DNA of 64,000 bases from Desulfurellales bacterium (GCA_027035575.1 JALVUQ010000024.1:1-64000); one strand, 5' to 3'. Shown: positions 27,844-36,595, counted from the stretch's first letter. The notes: generated from the letters alone by a model not told the origin. Numbers and translations: made by a program.

Positions 27844-28874
27844 ACGGTTTTGAATTGAAATGGCTTGCGTTTGAGATTACGCCAAGATGCAATCTCAACT
27901 GTGTGCACTGCAGAACAAACGCATCTATGAACTTAAAAGATAAGTTAAGCTATGATGAAATCATCACTGTAATAGATGAAATATCAAAGGAGTTTAAACC
28001 GGTTGTGGTTTTAACCGGAGGAGAGCCCCTTTTGAGAAGCGATGTGTTTGATATAGCTCGATACATAAGAAAAAATGGGATGAGGGTTGGTCTTGCAACA
28101 AACGGAACACTTGTTAATGAGAGAAACGTAAGAAAGATAAAGGAAAATTTCGATGTTGCTTCTTTAAGTATAGACGGTTCAACTGCTTTGGTTCATGATA
28201 ACTTCAGAGGCGTTGAGGGTGCGTTTGATTCGACCTTGAAAGCGGCGGAATTGTTTAAAAAAGAGGGTTTGAGTTTTATTATAAATTCCTCCTTTACGAA
28301 ACGCAATCAACACGATATTGAAAATACGTACAAACTTGCCAAAGAGATAGGAGCAGACGCCTGGTATATGTTTATAATCGTGCCCACGGGAAGGGGCAAG
28401 GATATATTTGGCGAGCTTATATCAAAAGAAGACTATCGTGAGATATTAAAATGGCATTTTTATCTTGAGCTTAAAGAAAAAGAGATGTTTATCAGACCTA
28501 CCTGCGCGCCGGAATATTATGCGCTGTGCGATATGGAGGCAAAAAGACAAAAAATAGATTTCAAAAGGAGGAACCTAAAATTTTCAACCGGCGGTGCAAA
28601 GGGGTGTATAGCGGGTCAAAAGATTGCTTTTATAGGATATGACGGCGAGGTAAAACCTTGCAGCTATTTTTTGAGGAGTGCGGGAAGTGTGCTTGAGACA
28701 GGATTTTTGGAGATTTGGCACAATTCAAAGATATTTAAGGATATGAGAGATTTTCAAAACTATAACAAAAAGTGTGCAACCTGCAGGTATATAAATGTTT
28801 GCGGGGGCTGCAGGGCAAGAGCCGATGCCTATTTCGGCGACTATATGGCTGTTGACCCGTATTGTTTTGTTTAA
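27840..28874 (+). CDS. Radical SAM/SPASM protein, AhbC/AhbD/NirJ-like
   Basis: Radical SAM enzyme with an extra Fe-S SPASM domain. The SAM cluster motif is C17-x3-C21-x2-C24 (TPRCNLNCVHC) with the SAM-binding LTGGEPLLR. The C-terminal domain contains KGCIAG, VKPCSYF, CATC, and CGGCRARADAYFGD ending DPYCF, the pattern seen in the heme-pathway enzymes AhbC, AhbD and NirJ. The 344 residues fit. Whether it makes heme (siroheme route) or modifies something else cannot be decided; no other heme gene is nearby. It is the last gene of the rarA run, overlapping ktrA by four bases. Confidence 0.82.
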   Translation: MNGFELKWLAFEITPRCNLNCVHCRTNASMNLKDKLSYDEIITVIDEISKEFKPVVVLTGGEPLLRSDVFDIARYIRKNGMRVGLATNGTLVNERNVRKIKENFDVASLSIDGSTALVHDNFRGVEGAFDSTLKAAELFKKEGLSFIINSSFTKRNQHDIENTYKLAKEIGADAWYMFIIVPTGRGKDIFGELISKEDYREILKWHFYLELKEKEMFIRPTCAPEYYALCDMEAKRQKIDFKRRNLKFSTGGAKGCIAGQKIAFIGYDGEVKPCSYFLRSAGSVLETGFLEIWHNSKIFKDMRDFQNYNKKCATCRYINVCGGCRARADAYFGDYMAVDPYCFV

Positions 28875-28897
28875 CTGCTATGATTAAGTGTCAGTCT

Positions 28898-31186
28898 TTA
28901 ACCGCTTTCTTTTTTGTAGGCTGAAAATTTCATACTTTCTATTTGCATTTCGGCAAAATATATCAGTTCTTCGGCATTTTTTATGTTATGCGATGTCAAA
29001 TAGGTTACAAAATACCCTATTTTCTGGTTATCAATTTCAATGGAATTCAGTCGTTTTTCAAGCTCTTTTTTAATTTCCAACGGTTTTTTACCCATATACA
29101 CAAATGCGAAATAGTTTGAACCCACCCTTGTTTTGTAGTGTGCGTCTTTTATTTCATTTATGGTTTTTGCAAACTTTAGAATCATCTCGTCGCCCTTTTC
29201 GTATCCGAATATGTAGTTTATCTTTTTAAGATATTTTATGTCTATCATAAATAGATAAAATTCAATATTATTATCTATTAAATCGTTGATATACTCTATT
29301 AAAAGCTTAATTTTGTATAAACCGGTAAATGTATCTGTTTCAAAAATAGTGATTCTACTTTCTTCAATGTCTGCAATCTTGGATGAAAGGCTGTTCTGTT
29401 CAATCTTTTCTTCAAAGTATATATCACTTAGATGAGGCTCTATTTTATTGATAATTGACTGGTCTAAAGGCATATTTTTCATAATTGCTATTGCTTGGGA
29501 GATGCTGAACTGCTTTCTGTAGGGTCTTGTTGTGACAAGTGCGTCAAATGCATCTGCTATAGCCAATATTTTTCCCTCAAGAGTAATTTCCTCACATTTT
29601 AAGCCGTCAGGATAGCCGCTGCCGTCGCAGCGTTCGTGATGCTGTTTGATGAATGTTGAGATATATTGAAAAAATTCGATATTTTTTACCAAGTCGTATG
29701 AAAATTCAGGATGATACTTCATTATTTTATACTCATATTCGCTAAGTTTGCCCGGTTTTAATAAAATGCTGTCGGGTATTGCAACCTTGCCTATATCGTG
29801 CAGAAGACCTGAGACGTATAAATCGTACTGATTTTGTTTGGATAAATTTAAGATTTTGCCTATTTCTTGAGCATATTTTGCAACCCTTTGAGAATGTCCC
29901 TTCGTGTATATGTCTCTGATTTCAACGATATTTATAAATGTTTTTAAGAACTCAATCCTGTTTTGTTCTATCTTATCTTCTTTTAACTGCAGCGTCTTTG
30001 AAAAATTGTTTAGAGTAATTGCTATGGTTTTAAATCTTTCAAAATGCAGACTATCTATATCAATAGGCTTAATCTCAGCTATTTTTTCTGATATCTTGCT
30101 TGTAATGTTTTCCGTATCTTCGTTGGCAACTGAGAAAAATTCTGTATTAATTATGTAGATTGTAAGCAGTGTTAATACGTATAAAACAAAAAGTGCAATT
30201 TGAAAAGTTTTAATGTAATTTAACATACCCTCTGTAAATATGCCTGTTTTCATCTTTATCCTGTTAACATAAAAGCCTGTTCCTACCATCCATTGAAGAG
30301 GCTTATAGTATTTTCTAAATGATATTTTAAGTTGAGGTTTGTTTGTTGTGGGTGATGAATACCAGTATTCGGAGTATGTTTCGCCGTATTTCTTTAAACC
30401 CTGTATATACTTTTCTCTGTAGTGATTACCTTTTGCATCAGTACCTGCCGATGATTCTACTTTTCCTATACGGACTCCGAGCGACTTGTTGTATATGTTC
30501 ATAGCAAAGTTTTTCCCGCCGTTTAGATTTAGTATTTTCACAACAAAAAAATAGCTGTCTTTATTTTTATCTTTAAAGATGAAGTTTTTTAATTTAGGAA
30601 AAACGTAATCCATAATTTTATTTTCTATCTCAAGCATAGGTTTGTAGGCAATAAGAGTTGTGCTGTTATCCAATTTCGTGGAGGCAACAAGAAATTTCCC
30701 GGAGTTTTGATCAGCTTTTATTGTTGGAGAAAAACATATCTTTAATGCTACATCTCCGAAGTTTGATATTATATTATTTTTATACGGTTTACAGTTTTTC
30801 AAAGATATAAAATCTATATTGGAACTCCCGTTATCATTAAATACGGCTAATCTTACCCCGTTTTCTTTACTTAGACGCTCCAATTGACTGTTTGAGACGG
30901 GCTGTGTTATCTCTTTTTTTATTATCCTCAAGCTGTCTCTTAGTTTTACGTATGTGTCTGATATAAATAATTTTGTGTAACTGTCAATGAAAGAGATGGC
31001 AGCATATGTTTCAAGCCTGATATCCTTTTTATTTTGTTCGATTTTTTGATTATATACAAAGTTATAGAGGGCTTTTTTCTGCTTGTTTTCCACATAGTTA
31101 AAAGCAAAAAACATAGCTGCAAACACTATGATGCTCACAACATATATAGCTATTAAGTAGTGCTTTTCTTTAATTTTTTTAAACAT
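28898..31186 (-). CDS. Membrane Cache sensor with HD-GYP domain and degenerate GGDEF tail
   Basis: Predicted c-di-GMP phosphodiesterase. Order in 762 residues: membrane helix (about 10-30), periplasmic Cache-type sensor (about 31-325, ending with a YKPLQWMVGTGFYVN segment typical of Cache domains), second helix (about 330-350), linker, HD-GYP domain (about 415-590) with GHSQRV, LLHDIGKVAIPD, HHERCDGSGYP, and then a GGDEF-like domain (about 605-755) whose active loop has decayed to GSNYF. The HD-GYP core residues look intact, so hydrolysis is likely; the tail cannot be a normal cyclase and may bind GTP or serve as a scaffold. Confidence 0.9.
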   Translation of the reverse strand: MFKKIKEKHYLIAIYVVSIIVFAAMFFAFNYVENKQKKALYNFVYNQKIEQNKKDIRLETYAAISFIDSYTKLFISDTYVKLRDSLRIIKKEITQPVSNSQLERLSKENGVRLAVFNDNGSSNIDFISLKNCKPYKNNIISNFGDVALKICFSPTIKADQNSGKFLVASTKLDNSTTLIAYKPMLEIENKIMDYVFPKLKNFIFKDKNKDSYFFVVKILNLNGGKNFAMNIYNKSLGVRIGKVESSAGTDAKGNHYREKYIQGLKKYGETYSEYWYSSPTTNKPQLKISFRKYYKPLQWMVGTGFYVNRIKMKTGIFTEGMLNYIKTFQIALFVLYVLTLLTIYIINTEFFSVANEDTENITSKISEKIAEIKPIDIDSLHFERFKTIAITLNNFSKTLQLKEDKIEQNRIEFLKTFINIVEIRDIYTKGHSQRVAKYAQEIGKILNLSKQNQYDLYVSGLLHDIGKVAIPDSILLKPGKLSEYEYKIMKYHPEFSYDLVKNIEFFQYISTFIKQHHERCDGSGYPDGLKCEEITLEGKILAIADAFDALVTTRPYRKQFSISQAIAIMKNMPLDQSIINKIEPHLSDIYFEEKIEQNSLSSKIADIEESRITIFETDTFTGLYKIKLLIEYINDLIDNNIEFYLFMIDIKYLKKINYIFGYEKGDEMILKFAKTINEIKDAHYKTRVGSNYFAFVYMGKKPLEIKKELEKRLNSIEIDNQKIGYFVTYLTSHNIKNAEELIYFAEMQIESMKFSAYKKESG

Positions 31187-31313
31187 ATAAAAATTCTAAA
31201 TAAAAAATGATAAAAAATCAAATATTTTATAATGTCTCAATTGTTATGTATTCTTAATTTATGCACTATCTTATTTTAGAGTGATGTTTATAATAAAAAT
31301 TCAAGCAAGCTTA

Positions 31314-31341
31314 TTGCACTTGATTTTTTTACGCTTATAAG
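31314..31341 (+). promoter_or_regulatory. Putative promoter of tRNA-Gly
   Basis: TTGCAC (31314-31319), a 16-base spacer, TATAAG (31336-31341), 19 bases before the tRNA 5' end. The 174-base region upstream is strongly AT-rich and holds no gene I can support. Confidence 0.4.
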
Positions 31342-31360
31342 ATATTTTTAGACTAAAGAT

Positions 31361-31436
31361 GCGGATGTAGCTCAGATGGTAGAGCGCAAGCTTCCCAAGC
31401 TTGAAGTCGCGGGTTCGAGACCCGTCATCCGCTCCA
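31361..31436 (+). tRNA. tRNA-Gly (anticodon CCC)
   Basis: All four arms fold: acceptor GCGGATG pairs with CATCCGC, the anticodon stem CAAGC/GCTTG encloses the loop TTCCCAA (anticodon CCC), and the T arm is GCGGGTTCGAGACCCGT. CCA is encoded. It reads GGG codons. The acyltransferase gene begins 21 bases downstream, so the two may share a transcript. Confidence 0.95.
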
Positions 31437-31457
31437 CTTTTTTTGAGGGGATACAGT

Positions 31458-32465
31458 GTGGATATAGTTCGTTTTGTAAATGAGGCACATCTAAACCCGA
31501 TTCCGTACGGGCAGTTATTTATAGGAGAAACATTTCTTTTGCCCGTCTATTTTTTTAAAAAGCTCAAAATAGTTTTTGAAGGTGTGGAAAATTTGCAGGA
31601 GAGACCGGTTATATTTGCTATGAACCATACGGACAGATACAACTACTGGCCATTTCAGTTCTACCTTTGGAAAAATAAGGACAGATTAAAGATAAAACAT
31701 CCGTTTACTGCAACGTGGGTTAAAGGTAAGTACTATGAAAGCAAGTTCGTTGCAAGTTTTATGAAGTGGACGGGCAATATACCGGTTCCGTCCAAAGGAT
31801 ATTTAATTGCCAAAGATTTTGTAGATATGTTCGGCAAAAAAGACAAGCTGAAAGAGACGGATTTTAGGCTCTTAAAGGCGTATGTAGAGGGTAAAGAGGA
31901 TGAAGAGGCGCTTGAAAAATGCAGCGATAAAAGGGTGTTGAAGTTAATTAAAACCCCACACGATGAGTTCGACCCGTCGGTTAACTCCTACAAAGAGTAT
32001 ATAAACAACCTGTTTTACGGTTTAATGGAGAAAGTGAGGGAGCTAAACAGGGATGCCGTTTACAACAAAGGTCTCAATCTTATAATATTCCCTGAAGGCA
32101 CACGCTCCAAAAAACTGATAAAGGGAAAACCCGGAATAGCACAGATGGCTTTGAGTTTAAAGGTTCCGGTTGTTCCTGTCGGCTGCAACGGAAGCGATAA
32201 GGCATACGACGGAAACTTACCCTTTCCAAAAAGCAACAAAACCATTGTTTATAGGATAGGAAAGCCAATAATGCTCAATGAGATTTCAAAAGAGTTTGAC
32301 ATATCGGAAAATTTTGTACCCTTTACCGAGCAAAGCAGAGAGTTAAACGAGGTTTTTGAGAGGGCTACCAATATAATTATGGAGCGTATATCGGAACTTC
32401 TTGATGAAGAGTACAGAGGAGATTACAGCAAAAAAAACGAATCGTCGGTATCTTCTTTTATCTAA
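31458..32465 (+). CDS. PlsC-like lysophospholipid acyltransferase family protein
   Basis: Glycerolipid acyltransferase fold: transfers an acyl chain to a lysophospholipid or related acceptor at the inner membrane. Motif I is AMNHTDRYNYWPFQF, in which NH is kept but the Asp of the usual HX4D is displaced; motif III FPEGTRSKK and the following VPVVPVGCNGSD are clear. I place the start at GTG 31458 (GAGGGG site seven bases upstream), since the open frame upstream runs back into the tRNA. This gives about 335 residues, longer than typical PlsC because of an insert between motifs. Acceptor unknown. Confidence 0.82.
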   Translation: MDIVRFVNEAHLNPIPYGQLFIGETFLLPVYFFKKLKIVFEGVENLQERPVIFAMNHTDRYNYWPFQFYLWKNKDRLKIKHPFTATWVKGKYYESKFVASFMKWTGNIPVPSKGYLIAKDFVDMFGKKDKLKETDFRLLKAYVEGKEDEEALEKCSDKRVLKLIKTPHDEFDPSVNSYKEYINNLFYGLMEKVRELNRDAVYNKGLNLIIFPEGTRSKKLIKGKPGIAQMALSLKVPVVPVGCNGSDKAYDGNLPFPKSNKTIVYRIGKPIMLNEISKEFDISENFVPFTEQSRELNEVFERATNIIMERISELLDEEYRGDYSKKNESSVSSFI

Positions 32466-32535
32466 ATTTCTTGATTTTTCCAAAAAATTAGAGCTTTCTG
32501 ACGATAATGGAATGTTCTTTGTCGTAAGTTTAAAC

Positions 32536-32564
32536 TTGAAAAAGCTCAAGAAGTTTGTTAATTT
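32536..32564 (+). promoter_or_regulatory. Putative promoter of the tRNA-Ser pair
   Basis: TTGAAA (32536-32541), 17-base spacer, TAATTT (32559-32564), 16 bases before the tRNA-Ser(TGA) 5' end. Confidence 0.4.
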
Positions 32565-32580
32565 ACTCTATGAAAATCGA

Positions 32581-32670
32581 GGAGGAGTGGCCGAGTGGTT
32601 GAAGGCGGCGGTCTTGAAAACCGTTGAACTCGTGAGGGTTCCGTGGGTTCGAATCCTACCTCCTCCGCCA
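32581..32670 (+). tRNA. tRNA-Ser (anticodon TGA)
   Basis: Class II tRNA of 90 bases with encoded CCA. Acceptor GGAGGAG pairs with CTCCTCC, the anticodon loop is CTTGAAA (TGA), and a long variable arm (around ACTCGTGAGGGTT) is typical of serine tRNAs; the T arm contains GGGTTCGAATCC. A second serine tRNA follows eight bases later. Confidence 0.96.
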
Positions 32671-32678
32671 CATTTAAA

Positions 32679-32772
32679 GGAGAGATGGCCGAGCTGGCTG
32701 AAGGCGCTCGCCTGCTAAGCGAGTGTGTGGGCAAAACCTGCACCGAGGGTTCGAATCCCTCTCTCTCCGCCA
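32679..32772 (+). tRNA. tRNA-Ser (anticodon GCT)
   Basis: Class II tRNA of 94 bases with encoded CCA. Acceptor GGAGAGA pairs with TCTCTCC, the anticodon stem CTCGC/GCGAG encloses CTGCTAA (GCT, for AGC/AGU codons), with a long variable arm. The convergent panE-like gene stops two bases beyond its 3' end. Confidence 0.96.
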
Positions 32773-32774
32773 TT

Positions 32775-33704
32775 TTATCTTATGTTCATATTTGCAAAAT
32801 AGCCTGTTTTTTCTACTGTTTTTACCATTGATGTCAGTGATTTGTTGAGAGGAACTTCAATATTTAATTTTTCTGCGAGCTTAACAATATATCCGTTTAG
32901 ATAATCAATCTCTGTTTTTTTGCCTTTTCTTAAATCCTCGCCCACACTCGCACTCCAGCTTTTTGGCTTAAAACTCATTAGAAATTCAAAAACCTCGCTT
33001 GAAAGTTTCTCTGCATCAAAATCGAGGTTTAAGGCTTTTAAAACCCTAGTTATTTCACTTAAAACAGCCTCAACCATCCATTTTATATTCTCATCCTCCA
33101 GATTCTTTGTTCCGGTTAGGCTGTTCAGCGTTGCACCTGCGCAGTAAAACATCATCTTGTGCCACTTCTGCCTCATAATGTCATCGCTTAAAACGCTTTT
33201 TATGCCGCATTCGTTTAACACGCTATTTATCTTTTTTGCCTTTTCTTTGGATTTTTTGCTCAAATACCCGATTTTCATACCTTCGTTTAAAAACTCTTCA
33301 ATTGTATGGCTGTTTATCGTTTTGGAGCCTATCATAACATAAGCCGGCAGCACGTTTTCTTTGCCGAGACTCTTTTTAGCTGCACTTTCCGCATAAACGC
33401 CGTTTTGAATCGTTATAACCGGTATGTCTTTAAAAAAGGCTGATATATCCGATAAAGAGTTGTCAATATCAAAAGATTTGACAGATAAAATAATGAATTC
33501 CGGTTTAAGGGAAACCTCTTTTATGTTTGTGTATAGTGTTAACTCTGATAGTTCTTTTTTTGAGCCTTTAATGAATGTAAGACCTTTTTTATCAACTGCC
33601 TCTTTTTTTTCTTTTTTGGATACGATTTCCACATCGTGCTTTTTTGAGAGGTATCTTGCAAACAACAAGCCCAAAGAGCCCCCTCCGTATATCAAAATAT
33701 TCAT
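32775..33704 (-). CDS. panE: 2-Dehydropantoate 2-reductase-like (ketopantoate reductase)
   Basis: NADPH-dependent ketopantoate reductase fold, for pantothenate/CoA synthesis. The N-terminal nucleotide loop is IYGGGSLGLLFA, ILSVKSFD and TIQNGV are family segments, and the catalytic Lys region is MRQKWHKMMFYCAGATLNSLTG; Lys and Asn are present. Start is ATG at 33704 behind GGAGGG; an upstream in-frame TTG overlaps that ribosome site and is rejected. Other members of this family act on different 2-oxo acids, so the substrate is probable, not certain. Confidence 0.82.
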   Translation of the reverse strand: MNILIYGGGSLGLLFARYLSKKHDVEIVSKKEKKEAVDKKGLTFIKGSKKELSELTLYTNIKEVSLKPEFIILSVKSFDIDNSLSDISAFFKDIPVITIQNGVYAESAAKKSLGKENVLPAYVMIGSKTINSHTIEEFLNEGMKIGYLSKKSKEKAKKINSVLNECGIKSVLSDDIMRQKWHKMMFYCAGATLNSLTGTKNLEDENIKWMVEAVLSEITRVLKALNLDFDAEKLSSEVFEFLMSFKPKSWSASVGEDLRKGKKTEIDYLNGYIVKLAEKLNIEVPLNKSLTSMVKTVEKTGYFANMNIR

Positions 33705-33820
33705 AACGCCCTCCAAAATTAAGTTACCATATTTATTTTAAGATTATGCGTTTTGTCAAGTTTTTGCATAAACTGCAAATGTTGTTGAATTATGGCAAAT
33801 TATATGATATTTATTTTCAG

Positions 33821-34489
33821 ATGGGAAAAGTTTTAATAAAAGGAAAGAATTTTTTAGGCTTCGAAATCGAAATTAAAGCCGAAGATATTAACAAGATAAA
33901 AAAAGAGCTTGATATAGTAATATCAAGCAGCGCCCATTTTTTGAAAAACACCATAGTGACGCTTAAATTAACCGAGAAAAACAAACTCTACGCAAAAGAT
34001 GTAATAAAGTTTTTAAATGAAAAAGATATTGACATTAACGCCGTTGTTGTGGCTAATAAGAAAAACTGCGCAGCCGATGTCCCTATCATAGAGACGAGAA
34101 ATATACATCTTTTGGCTGAAAGGGAAGGAGAACAGGCGGCAACCTTTAAAGGTAATTTGAGAAACGGTCAAACGATAAGGGTGGACGGTGATTTGATAGT
34201 TGCGGGGAATGTCAACTCAAACTCCTATATATATGCAACCGGCAATATATTTGTTCTCGGTAATTTGGACGGAATACCCCACGCAGGATACGGCGGCAAT
34301 AATGAAGCGGTAATTTTTGCATTTTCTATGAATCCTCCGCAGATAAGAATAGGAGACTTTATAACCCGTTCTCCTGAGGAGGGTGTAAAGATAAAGAATA
34401 GAAACGCTGCTTTTTCTGAGGTAGCGTATGTCAGTGAGGGGAATATTGTTATAAGCACCTATGAGGAGTGGTTAAAATTAAAGAGATAA
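33821..34489 (+). CDS. minC: Septum site-determining protein MinC
   Basis: Inhibits FtsZ assembly away from mid-cell together with MinD. The C-terminal beta-helix domain is well conserved: GNLRNGQTIRVDGDLIVAGNVNSNSYIYATGNIFVLGNLDG, with AGYGGN and the RIGDF end. The N-terminal domain starts at about VLIKGKNFLGFEIEI, so I place the start at ATG 33821; an in-frame ATG exists at 33746 but adds a stretch unlike the family. Neither has a good ribosome site. Followed by minD after 11 bases. Confidence 0.92.
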   Translation: MGKVLIKGKNFLGFEIEIKAEDINKIKKELDIVISSSAHFLKNTIVTLKLTEKNKLYAKDVIKFLNEKDIDINAVVVANKKNCAADVPIIETRNIHLLAEREGEQAATFKGNLRNGQTIRVDGDLIVAGNVNSNSYIYATGNIFVLGNLDGIPHAGYGGNNEAVIFAFSMNPPQIRIGDFITRSPEEGVKIKNRNAAFSEVAYVSEGNIVISTYEEWLKLKR

Positions 34490-34500
34490 CGGAGTAAATT

Positions 34501-35298
34501 ATGTCTGGAAAAGTTTTGACAATTACATCGGGTAAAGGGGGTGTCGGTAAATCTACCTCTTCTGCCAACCTGGCGCTTGGGCTGGCTCTATCTGGCAAAA
34601 AGGTCGTTACGATAGATTTGGATATCGGTTTGAGAAATCTCGATATGATATTGGGTCTTGAAAACAGGATAGTGTATGATGTCGTGAATGTCGTTGAAAA
34701 AGCCTGTAAAATCAATCAGGCTCTTATTAAAGACAAGAGAACCGACAACCTGTTTTTAATAGCGGCGGCTCAAACGAGGGATAAATCGGCTGTAACATCC
34801 GAGCAAATCATAGGTTTGACAAATGAGTTAAAGAAAGATTTTGATTATGTGATTCTTGATTCGCCTGCGGGAATAGAAAGCGGGTTTAGGAACGCTATGC
34901 TGCCGGCTGATGAAATTATAATTGTGACAACGCCGGAAATATCTGCGGTTAGGGATGCAGACAGAGTTATAGGCATATTGGAATCGAACGACAAAACACA
35001 GGTGAGCCTGATTATAAACAGAATAAATCCGACTTTGGTAAAAAAGGGAGATATGATGAGCAAAGACGATGTACTGCAGGTATTGAGTATTCCCTTAATT
35101 GGTGTTGTTCCCGAAGACAGCAACATAGTCAGCTACACAAATATAGGAGAACCGTCTGTTTTGCATAAGGACTCCAACTCCGGCGCTGCGTATAAAAATA
35201 TAGTTAAAAGGATTTTGGGCGAAGATGTGCCGTTTATGGAAATTACGGAAGAAAAGAAGGGATTTTTACAAAGCATAATAAACTTTTTTAAGGAATAA
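34501..35298 (+). CDS. minD: Septum site-determining ATPase MinD
   Basis: Membrane-associated ATPase that recruits MinC and oscillates with MinE. Deviant Walker A is GKGGVGKST (about 11-19), the second conserved Asp block is TIDLDIGLRNLDMILGLE, Walker B-like is VILDSPAGIE, and the C-terminus carries an amphipathic membrane-targeting helix (KKGFLQSIINFFKE). 265 residues, typical. Five bases separate it from minE. Confidence 0.97.
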   Translation: MSGKVLTITSGKGGVGKSTSSANLALGLALSGKKVVTIDLDIGLRNLDMILGLENRIVYDVVNVVEKACKINQALIKDKRTDNLFLIAAAQTRDKSAVTSEQIIGLTNELKKDFDYVILDSPAGIESGFRNAMLPADEIIIVTTPEISAVRDADRVIGILESNDKTQVSLIINRINPTLVKKGDMMSKDDVLQVLSIPLIGVVPEDSNIVSYTNIGEPSVLHKDSNSGAAYKNIVKRILGEDVPFMEITEEKKGFLQSIINFFKE

Positions 35299-35303
35299 CG
35301 GAT

Positions 35304-35543
35304 ATGTTTTTTGATTTTTTTAAGAAACGAAAGAAAACAAGTGCCACCAAAGCTAAAGAGAGATTGCAGATAATTCTTGCCCACGAAAGAGCGGCAAACA
35401 AAGCACCGTTTTTGGATGATTTGAGGCAGGATATTATAAAGGTTATATCTAAATATGTGGATATAGACCCGAAAACAATCAATGTGAATCTTCAAAAAGA
35501 CAACTCTATGGAAGTGCTTGAGATTAATATTCCGATTAAATAG
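35304..35543 (+). CDS. minE: Cell division topological specificity factor MinE
   Basis: Small protein that displaces MinC and stimulates MinD ATPase. 79 residues with the N-terminal FFDFFKKRK membrane-targeting segment, the anti-MinCD helix AKERLQIILAHERA, and a beta C-terminal half. The 3' end overlaps the convergent exporter gene by 8 bases. Confidence 0.95.
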   Translation: MFFDFFKKRKKTSATKAKERLQIILAHERAANKAPFLDDLRQDIIKVISKYVDIDPKTINVNLQKDNSMEVLEINIPIK

Positions 35544-36432
35544 CTTTTGTTTTGGTCAAGCTGTGGCTTAAAACCTGCAGCAAAATCCCCGACACTATGA
35601 ATGTTAAAGCAACAAGAGAGTATAAATATATTTTCTCTTTCAAAAAAAGGCTTATAAACAATAAAGCGACAAAAGGCGTAAGATATACGGCATTTGATAC
35701 TATGTGTATGCTGCCTTTTTTGAGTGCATAAAACCAAAAAATATAGGATATGCCGTTTGAAAATATACCGTTTATAACAAGCCAAACAATTATATTGGTA
35801 TTTACCTTTTCTATGCTTGAAAACGGAACAAATACCAAGGATACGACAAACGCTGCAAGGAAATATATAAAAACAGCTATTGTTTCGTCATACTTTGCAC
35901 CTTTACCCATAACACTGAAAAGAGAGAAGCTGACTGCACCGAAAAAAGCCATTATATCCCCTTTTATGCTACCAAAACTGATTGAGAGCATATTGCCCTT
36001 TGTAACGATAATTACAACACCCGTAAAACTTATCAGTATGGATATGATTTTTATTGGTGTAAGACGTTCTTTGAGTATAAAAAAGGCAAAAATAACTATC
36101 AAAACAGGCCAGAGATAATTTATTATAAATACCTCTTGGGCTGTTGCCATAGAGAAAGCTCCGTAGAGAAATATGTAGTAAACAAAAGAACCGAGAATAC
36201 CCAAAAAAGACATATACAGGTAGTCTTTTGTTGTGTAGCTTTTTAAAATACTCCATTTTTTTGCAAATGTTATATATATTCCGAGTGTTATAAACGATAT
36301 GAAGTTTGAAAAAAGGAGCATTGCAAAGTTGTTCATCCCGATTAACACCTTTTTTGAGCATACGGGTATCAACGCCCAGGAAATAATACATAAAATTACA
36401 TAGACGTAGGCTCTAATCTTTGTTTTGTTCAA
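35536..36432 (-). CDS. EamA-family (DMT) transporter
   Basis: Ten-helix inner-membrane transporter with two EamA repeats; the end of each repeat shows the usual signature (FIINYLWPVLIVIFAFFILKE, and NAVYLTPFVALLFISLFLKE). I place the start at TTG 36432, with GAGGGA upstream; the open frame extends to another TTG at 36453, deeper in the next gene. About 298 residues. Substrate unknown. It overlaps the 3' end of the Trm112-like gene by 20 bases. It is a different protein from the exporter at 6.4 kb. Confidence 0.83.
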   Translation of the reverse strand: MNKTKIRAYVYVILCIISWALIPVCSKKVLIGMNNFAMLLFSNFISFITLGIYITFAKKWSILKSYTTKDYLYMSFLGILGSFVYYIFLYGAFSMATAQEVFIINYLWPVLIVIFAFFILKERLTPIKIISILISFTGVVIIVTKGNMLSISFGSIKGDIMAFFGAVSFSLFSVMGKGAKYDETIAVFIYFLAAFVVSLVFVPFSSIEKVNTNIIVWLVINGIFSNGISYIFWFYALKKGSIHIVSNAVYLTPFVALLFISLFLKEKIYLYSLVALTFIVSGILLQVLSHSLTKTKAI

Positions 36433-36595
36433 TCCTGATTCCCTCTTCTGCAATTAAAACCGGTATGCCGTCTTTTACGGGGTACTTTATTTTGCAGGCT
36501 TCACATATTAAAAATTGACCGTTTTCTTCCTCTTTAAGGCTGCCCTTGCAGACAGGACAGCATATAATCTCAAGAAGATTTTTATTTATGCTCAT
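36413..36595 (-). CDS. Trm112-family zinc protein
   Basis: 60-residue protein with a zinc-knuckle pattern: CPVC near the N-terminus and CEAC in the middle, followed by YPVKDGIPVLI, the signature of the Trm112/YcaR (UPF0434) family. In eukaryotes and archaea Trm112 activates methyltransferases; the bacterial role is poorly known. It overlaps both neighbours on the same strand. Confidence 0.88.
   Translation of the reverse strand: MSINKNLLEIICCPVCKGSLKEEENGQFLICEACKIKYPVKDGIPVLIAEEGIRIEQNKD

Noticed and set aside
31401-31457. N-terminal extension of the acyltransferase back into tRNA-Gly
   Set aside because: The first codons come from the tRNA; GTG 31458 has a proper ribosome site.
32401-32718. 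A 105-codon open frame crossing tRNA-Ser(TGA)
   Set aside because: It runs through the tail of the acyltransferase and into two tRNA genes; the tRNA folds are unambiguous.
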